A stretch of 64,000 bases of DNA from Fratercula arctica. Lineage: Eukaryota; Chordata; Aves; Charadriiformes; Alcidae. The stretch spans positions 33,504,727-33,568,726 of the forward strand of contig CANTUZ010000001.1 in NCBI GenBank assembly GCA_947846985.1, read 5' to 3'. Positions 59,093 through 64,000 of this stretch are shown here, in pieces. The position numbers were made by a program, and so were the translations under genes. The number at the start of each line of letters is the position of its first letter. Positions within the stretch are counted from its first letter, which is position 1. The notes beneath the pieces were generated by a model. It saw only the letters and a program-made list of their open reading frames with translations. It had not been told where the DNA came from and searched no databases.

Positions 59093-62000
59093 ATTTCAGC
59101 CATCCCATTATCCAGCACAACCTCAAAGAATAATTACACCAATATAAACAGCAGCTGCCTTATTTACCTAGGTGTTCGCTATAAAGCAGGTGTCAGATTT
59201 CCTCCTTCATGAGTAAACTGAGGATATGAACCAGCTAAGAGTCAAGCTCAAACTATTGGGTCAAGGGCTTCCTGGGGATCGGACTCACCTGTTGTTAGAA
59301 CAAACATCTAGTGTGGACAGCACATACCTTTTCACCTAGGCCACCTGAGGTGTGGTCCTGCCCAGGAGGGTTGCCAAGGATCAGAGGGCACCAGACACAA
59401 GGCCACTCCAGAGACATCTTCCTGAGCACTGGGATAGCTGTGTTCCCTCAAAGTCAATTACTTTCACTGTAATTATCTCAAGCAATGCCAACCATACCAA
59501 GAAAAAGATATGTTTTATACAAAACATATTTTTTTCCTGGCTGTTTTTCCACTATTTTAGTAACGTCTGCAGTGGTTTGTTCAGGATCACAAGGGAAGAT
59601 GGTATCAGAGCTGGGGACAAAGTCGAGGAGGATATCGTTCTCATTCTTCAAACCTTCTATCTACCAAGGAATGCAGTTTCCCAAATCAAAGTGACAGGAT
59701 GAGTTCAAAGGGGAAGAAACAAACTGACCAGTTAATCCAAGCATCATTTCTACAAATGATACTACATCATATTGACAGAGATACGTCCCACTCCTTGACC
59801 TTATTTTTTTGGCAGAATTGCTTTCCCTAGAGAGAGTAAAGGATTCTGTGTCCTTGAGGCAGAGTTATGAAGAGCCTTATTAGTCGTTGAATACAGTTCT
59901 TTTTCTTCCCCAGCAGGCTATTGCAGATGCAGTATCTGCAGAAATAGCCATGGAAAGGCTGACAAAATATCCATCTGCTTTACAAGGTCACCACACAGTG
60001 TGGCCACCAGTGTTCAGACAGTAAGAGAGTAAAGGCTACAAGCCTGCTGTGCCATGGAAAGACAGGTCAGAAAGGTGGACAACGTTGCAAATATGCAGGT
60101 GTAGCAAAACAGAGGTCTGTGACACTGAGAAATTATAAATGTATTACTCAGAATAAAATTAATATTAATTTTCCTTCAACCCAAATATGTACAAAGATGC
60201 TGTACCAGAATGTAAGTATTTTGTTACACTCAAGGCATAGGAAGGTGCAATGTAGAAGCATTTTGCATAAGTACGTGAGCAACATGACTACCAAAGATGG
60301 GTGTAGTTGCAGGTAGTTGGAATCCAAGTACCAAAAGTTGCCAGACAGGGACTGCAAATAGTCAGGACACCCTGCCAAATACACAAGAAAAATGACTGGC
60401 AAAGCCAAAAACAAGATAAGTTACACCCGGAGCAGATGAGTTCCTTCTTTTTGAGACCAGGAAACAGCATAAAACCATCAGGCGTAAGCAAGAAAATATC
60501 AGAGAAAAAAGAAGACAAGCCCACTTCGGTTCTGGCTTTTCTTGTTAATGAGCTCTCAGACCTGATTACCCAACCCTGACAACTAGGCACCACCAAAGAC
60601 CACAGCCAACTATGAGGCATCATCTCCGCAGTGTTGTGTGCTCACAGCTGATTTACGATATGGCCGTTAAAGACCAGCAGTTCTGTACGCACAGGGGTGA
60701 CGTTGAACAACAGGTGGGACTCAGTCACGAGCACAAAGGGTGTTCTTTACGAATGGACTTAGTCAAAAGTTTAAAACTTCCCCGATCTGATAGTCTTCTA
60801 AACACTCCCACGATGGCAATCCCTAATTCCCTAACTATATACACGCATTCAGTTTGCCTACCTGCAACACAAGTTTTCTGCAACAGTAGGAATTTCTTTG
60901 CAAGAAGTCCTGGCTGATCCTGAGGAGCGCACACATGCTGAGAAAACTCAGGTGCTATAACCAATATTTTTCAAGATGGAAAGACTTTGCACAGCAAGGG
61001 GAGAAGAATGAATGGATTAGGGATTTCATAATGTAAGCTCCATATCTTCAGCATCAATACAAACCATATTACAGGATCCATAGCCTAATCTGCATTCAGT
61101 GGATCACTGTTAAGCTATTTAAACTGAAGCAATTGCTTCAGTTAAGTTCCTAATGAATATTTGTTCACACCAGAGAAGCCTTATCACAGTTAGCAGTAAC
61201 TCACAATTTAGCATATCTGTAGGCAAGGTCAGCAGAAATAGCAAGACCTTGGACAATGAACTCGAGTCTTGCCCCAGAATGAACATAGTCACTTTTTATC
61301 GTTCACTGCTCTTGAAGCACTTTTAGGAAGTGAGCAAAACTGTATCTTGTTTACAAACGGGCAGAAATGAGGTGCTGGAGTGGGTGTGATAAGTTTATGG
61401 CCTATTTTAACGCTGCAGGACAGTGTCAGTGACTGGAGAGAGAGAAACCACAACTCGGCTTCCAGCCCCGCAGCCTGGCTTTTCAGCCAGGCTGCCTCCT
61501 TCCAGAGCATGACAGCACCAATTGTCCGGTACCTCTGGGTGCCAAAAGACAGAGAAAAACTCCCGGTGTGGAATTTTTCATGCCAGCACCTTTAGGCATC
61601 CAAACGCTTTTGGAAATGTGACCCACAGGCAACTGAGCAGACTAACTTTGAAAACTTTCCCGCATCCTCTTTATGAGAAAAGGCCTTCCATTTTGAGACA
61701 ATAAATTGAGCATACTCCCTGAGCTTTACATGTTTGGGAATACATGTTATTAACTCCTTTTCAAAAAGTAATTAATTATTGTGTTCCCAGCTTACATGAA
61801 TGAATCTATCTATACATGGTGACCATGAACTAGAATAATTTTATTCATAATTTATATTACGGTGGTGCCTAGAGGCCATAAGAAGGAAGGAGGCTTCATT
61901 ATCCGAGGTGCTATCCATGCTGCCAGGAAGACATACTCTCTTGCCCTAAGAGTTTATATCTTAATTTATGAAAAAGACCATGGATGAAGGAGAAAGGTTT

Positions 62001-62639
62001 TTAAGAAGCTGTGACCTAATTTGCCGTTCTGATTTCCCATGCTCTCTTGCAATGATGATGACCCTGTTTTGAAGTGTCTGGACTGTTTGTTCTTGTGTGG
62101 CAAAACACAACATGGAGGCATGGAGAGGGGAGCACCACTCTCCACAGAAGACATATTTGACCGGGTGTTCGTTAAATTGTCTACTCGCAGACAATTGGAG
62201 ACAAATGTGAGACAATGCAGCTGAGAGGGCCTCGCCAAACCATCTGAACTTTGTGGTAGCCCCATGCGACAGTTTTATTGCCATCAGTCAATCAACCAAC
62301 ATGTTTGGCCTGACTTGTGGGTTCTCTTCCCTCAGGCAGTCGATGACATTAGATTGGTGTCGTGTTAACACAGTTCTCTAAGTTATGCAAACAAAAGTTT
62401 AGTCCTGATCTGTGTAAGCGGCTACCACAACATGCGAGCAAAAGGGGTAAATACAAGTAATTAGGCATCGTGTTTGTTTTGTGATGGCGCGGTCCAGAAT
62501 GAAACACCAAAACATATTCTGGAAAGAAAAGAAAATTGCAAGTACTCTTAGTATTTGATTGGTAAAAATGCCTCTCAGCTGGCATTCTGAACCACCCTTC
62601 CACACAAAACTAACCATGACTGGACCTGTAACTTCACAC
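59093..62639. other. unique non-coding DNA
   Basis: No recognised gene or repeat. Between about 60288 and 60623 both strands carry open frames of 90-111 codons. That reflects a local shortage of stop triplets, and neither frame shows a known domain. Confidence 0.5.
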
Positions 62640-63010
62640 TTATGCCAAGATTTAATAGCAGGACTAGAGGACATCAAATAACAGTAATAGGAAGCAAATT
62701 CAAAATAAAAAAAGGAAGTGGTTCTTCACAAATTGAATTCCTTGACGAAGGAATGGTAGATCCAGAAAGCATACATAGGTTCCAAGGAAGACTGAAAAGA
62801 TTTGAGAAGTCCACTAAAGGTCAACAAACCCTGATCAGGCTCAGAAATTTTCTAATTTTAGAGAGAGTGAAAGCTGAAAAAGTATTAGGGGGGAAACGCT
62901 ACAATTGCTTGCCCTCTCTTACACTCTTCCCTGAGTCTTGAGATCTCAGAAGCATTGGAATCAGTACGCAGGACCAGAAGAACATTCAATTTGACCTGCC
63001 AGTTTTGTAT
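62640..63010 (+). mobile_element. ancient CR1/L3-like LINE tail
   Basis: Highly diverged CR1-family tail on the plus strand. In order: ACTAGAGGACATCAAATAAC (about 62663, the 'TRG-H' region); AGGAAGCAAATTCAAAATAA; GGAAGTGGTTCTTCACAAA (about 62715); ATTCCTTGACGAAGGAATGG (the 'LP-x-E-x-V-D' region); CATAGGTTCCAAGGAAGACT; and TCTTACACTCTTCCCTGAG (about 62918). These match the ancient CR1 tails known across amniotes. A 99-codon frame (62642-62941) is still open, but most of it would be the original ORF2 end read into the 3' UTR, so it is not evidence of function. Confidence 0.75.
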
Positions 63011-64000
63011 TACATTTCATGTTATTAACAAACATACCAAGATTATCTGGGTTTTTTGCTTTTTATGGGGTTTTTTTTGTCTTCTTCCTCCCACTAACTG
63101 GGAGGGAAAAAGCATAGCTCTTCATATGAACATGTAGATGTCACATTTTGCATGCTATCTCATACGCAGGCCACATGTCTACTTGCAGGTACATGGATGA
63201 GATTAAAGATCATCCTTGGATCACAGAAAAAAAATGTATTAATTCTTTTCTGCCAGGTCAGAAATCTGCCTTCCACTATTAAAAGTGCCTATCAGTGTTA
63301 AGGTAAATGCCATAGAATTTTAATAAAAAGTCCACCGGAGTCCACAAACGACATAGATCAAATGCACCTAATCCCGTATCACCATGCCAAAAGGATGAAA
63401 CATTACAGCTCTCTTCACTTTGATCTGATAGGAAATATATAAAACCCTGCTTTTCTTTTTCTACAGTAAGAAATCCATTTCTGTAACCACGGTTGGTTGT
63501 GCTAAAGGGAAAAAAAAAAATAAAGAATGCAGGTTAATTCAGCTTCCAAACCAGCACAATACACCACAAAGCCCACAGCTGCTTTACACACAGCCTTCAC
63601 TTCAAGAGACTCTAACAATTTTCTTCTTGCTTCTCGGTGATGATTAATATACAGGCTTCAAATACACAAAGGGGTAATAAAACACCCTATGCCATGCACA
63701 CGTATTGGATTGAATTCATCATTCCTTGAAGGTATTGGAGGTGCTGCCAGCAGCTCTTCCTGGGAAACAGCACTTCTCCTCCTGAAATCTTATGTTCTGC
63801 TTATGGAGGGGATACCTTATTAAAGGAAAAAAAAAAAAAAAACAAAACACAACAACAAGAAAAAAACCACCAAAACCCAAATCCAGAAAGAAATACCATT
63901 GGATGATTTCACTGGGCATTTAGTAGAAATAAAATACTTGGCCAAAGAAGGTGCTCAGTCTCACTGGACAGGACCTGTGTTACCGTAGAGAAATGCCTCT
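63011..64000. other. unique DNA with A-rich runs
   Basis: No gene recognised. A11 run at 63510-63520 and an A16 run at 63827-63842 that continues as an A/C-rich stretch to about 63883. Confidence 0.6.

Noticed and set aside
60288..60623. Open frames on both strands, and a TGTCAGGG-type start that could suggest an LTR
   Set aside because: No second LTR, primer-binding site or polypurine tract seen. The frames lack domains.
1..64000. tRNA, rRNA, CRISPR arrays, bacterial operons, origins
   Set aside because: No cloverleaf, array or prokaryotic signal was found. The sequence is vertebrate nuclear DNA.

Overview
This window looks like avian nuclear DNA from a gene-poor stretch of a macrochromosome. 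It is AT-rich, has no bacterial-style gene packing, and is dominated by CR1 non-LTR retrotransposons, the main interspersed repeat of birds. At least eleven CR1 insertions are visible. Most are 5'-truncated and several keep the diagnostic ATTCTATG-type 3' terminal repeats. Much older CR1/L3-like relics and one MIR-like SINE fragment fit an amniote genome of avian type. The species cannot be read from the sequence. A crocodilian or turtle is possible but less likely, because the ancient CR1 copies are very degenerate while the younger subfamilies look bird-like.

Layout. 1-14 kb: mostly unique non-coding DNA with a small CR1 3' end (2474-2666), a MIR-like fragment (7625-7775), a degenerate 48-bp minisatellite (11481-11700) and several microsatellites. 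14.4-15.5 kb: a CR1 reverse-transcriptase fragment split by a younger CR1 3' end. 15.5-25 kb: unique DNA with homopolymers, a pyrimidine-skewed block (22150-22872) and a possible signal-peptide exon (21758-21869). 25-34.4 kb: the densest repeat region. It has a minus-strand CR1 (25062-25505), a (TAC)n microsatellite, a probable three-level nest (28650-31975: ancient minus-strand CR1, then plus-strand CR1, then younger plus-strand CR1 tail) and another CR1 (33805-34413). 36.5-47.2 kb: four more CR1 copies, including the longest and best preserved (about 42240-44578), which keeps the end of the endonuclease, the reverse transcriptase and the C-terminal region with only two frameshifts and one stop. 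47-64 kb: unique DNA with a (GA)n tract, two candidate 3' coding exons (49923-50018 and 57601-57918), a CR1 (58566-59092) and an ancient CR1 tail (62640-63010).

How it works together. Nothing here forms an operon or a pathway. The only proteins that can be recognised are dead copies of CR1 ORF2 (endonuclease plus reverse transcriptase). The host-gene content, if any, is limited to short exons inside long introns. The best candidate is the exon at 57601, which has a strong splice acceptor, a short C-terminal reading frame resembling the end of a C-type lectin domain, and an AATAAA signal. The nested insertions give an order of activity: L3-like elements first, then the long RT-bearing CR1, then the short-tail subfamilies.
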